A DNA stretch of 64,000 bases, taken from Simplicispira sedimenti (lineage in GTDB: Bacteria > Pseudomonadota > Gammaproteobacteria > Burkholderiales > Burkholderiaceae_C). The position numbers and the translations under genes were made by a program. The notes beneath the pieces were generated by a model. The model searched no databases. It was not told the origin of the DNA and saw only the letters and a list, made by a program, of their open reading frames with translations. Location: the NCBI RefSeq assembly GCF_022760965.1, contig NZ_JAKVIJ010000001.1, positions 434,001-498,000 on the forward strand, written 5' to 3'. This document shows, piece by piece, positions 63,434-64,000 of this stretch. How positions within the stretch are numbered: the first letter of the stretch is position 1; every line of letters starts with the position of its first letter.

Positions 63434-64000
63434 ATGAACCACGCATCCCTCAAGGCCCTGGGCGTCGCCCTGGTGGCGGCCCTGCCCCTGGTGGCCAGCG
63501 CGCAACTGAGCGGCAACCTCAGCCTCACCACCAACTACAAGTTCCGTGGCCAGGACCAGGACGCGAGCCGGTCCAAGGCCGTCAAGCCTGCGGTGCAGGG
63601 CGGCTTCGACTACGCGTTCGGCGAGTCCGGCTGGTACGTGGGCAACTGGAACTCCAGCGTGGACTGGCTCAGCGGCAACTCCATCGAGATGGACCTGTAC
63701 GGCGGCTACAAATTCAAGGGCGCCGGGCTGGACTGGGACCTGGGCGCGCTGACCTACGTGTACCCCGGCAACAGCACCGGCAACACCACCGAGCTGTATG
63801 CCGCGGCCACCTGGGGCCCGGTCACGGCCAAGTATTCGCACACCGTGTCGGACGACTACTTCGGCTTTGCCGGCGCCAAATCGGGTTCGGGCCGCAAGGG
63901 CCGCAACACCGGCTACCTGGCGCTGGGCTTTGCGCAGGAGGTGTTCCCCAAGACCACGCTCAAGGCTTCGCTGGGCTTCACCCGTTTTGCGGGCGACATC
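63434..64000 (+). CDS. TorF-family putative porin (3' truncated by window)
   Basis: At least 189 residues; the end lies beyond the window. The signal peptide ends near LVASA, then QLSGNLSLTTNYKFRGQDQD, the typical opening of TorF/Gcw_chp porins. Alternating beta strands follow (WYVGNWNSSVDWL, EMDLYGGYKFKGAGLDWDLG, LYAAATWGPVTAKYSH). CAGGAG precedes the ATG. The NtrC and sigma-54 signals upstream, and the usual gene order in related bacteria, suggest glnK and amtB follow outside the window; that is inference. Confidence 0.82.
   Translation, partial: MNHASLKALGVALVAALPLVASAQLSGNLSLTTNYKFRGQDQDASRSKAVKPAVQGGFDYAFGESGWYVGNWNSSVDWLSGNSIEMDLYGGYKFKGAGLDWDLGALTYVYPGNSTGNTTELYAAATWGPVTAKYSHTVSDDYFGFAGAKSGSGRKGRNTGYLALGFAQEVFPKTTLKASLGFTRFAGDI

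Overview
The window is a GC-rich chromosomal segment that reads as a betaproteobacterium of the Comamonadaceae (Acidovorax/Diaphorobacter/Alicycliphilus-like). The grounds are protein character, a MetH gene split in two, an S-adenosylhomocysteine (SAH) riboswitch, a comM-torF pair with nitrogen-control sites, and five copies of a short AGCTAT-centred interspersed repeat of a kind I associate with this family. No tRNA, rRNA or CRISPR array was seen.

Region 1 (1-2721) holds the end of an anaerobic ribonucleotide reductase locus: nrdD (5' end outside the window), a separate 60-residue ORF carrying the glycyl-radical tail, and nrdG. Region 2 (about 2.7-14.1 kb) is a heavy-metal resistance cluster. 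It has a CadR/PbrR-type MerR regulator with YnfA, a divergent MerR-type promoter, a CDF transporter, a transglutaminase-like protein, and a CzcI/CzcC/CzcB/CzcA-type RND efflux system. Small periplasmic metal-binding proteins, a lipoprotein and an EamA permease with a His-rich tail accompany it. Region 3 (14.3-26.3 kb) is less GC-rich and looks like a mobile defence block. Next to a small tyrosine recombinase lies one leftward gene train: AAA+ ATPase and subtilase (IetAS-like), sigma-70-like protein, a small unknown, an ImmA/IrrE-UvrD-nuclease fusion, a double-ubiquitin/E2 fusion, a JAB/E1 fusion and a DUF6527-like protein. This is the most unusual feature of the window.

Region 4 (27-36.7 kb) returns to housekeeping and accessory genes: a 2-keto-acid decarboxylase/aldehyde dehydrogenase pair behind an FNR-like box, an Mpv17-like membrane protein, a HipA-like kinase with a fused HTH and a leaderless promoter, a BdlA-like soluble chemoreceptor, recQ, and a Spy-like chaperone. 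Region 5 (36.7-46.1 kb) has a two-component system, the hutC-hutHUGI histidine-degradation locus with two matching HutC-type operators, and a Phd/VapC toxin-antitoxin pair.

Region 6 (46.2-57.8 kb) contains metH in two pieces about 7.8 kb apart. Between them lie an MFS carrier, an AMP-dependent ligase, glutamate dehydrogenase, PPK2 and a PACE-family efflux protein. Only the second metH half has the SAH riboswitch. Region 7 (57.8-64 kb) carries a PAS-GGDEF-EAL protein, shikimate kinase, ferredoxin-NADP reductase, a 272-bp MITE-like element, comM, and the start of a TorF-type porin preceded by an NtrC site and a sigma-54 promoter.
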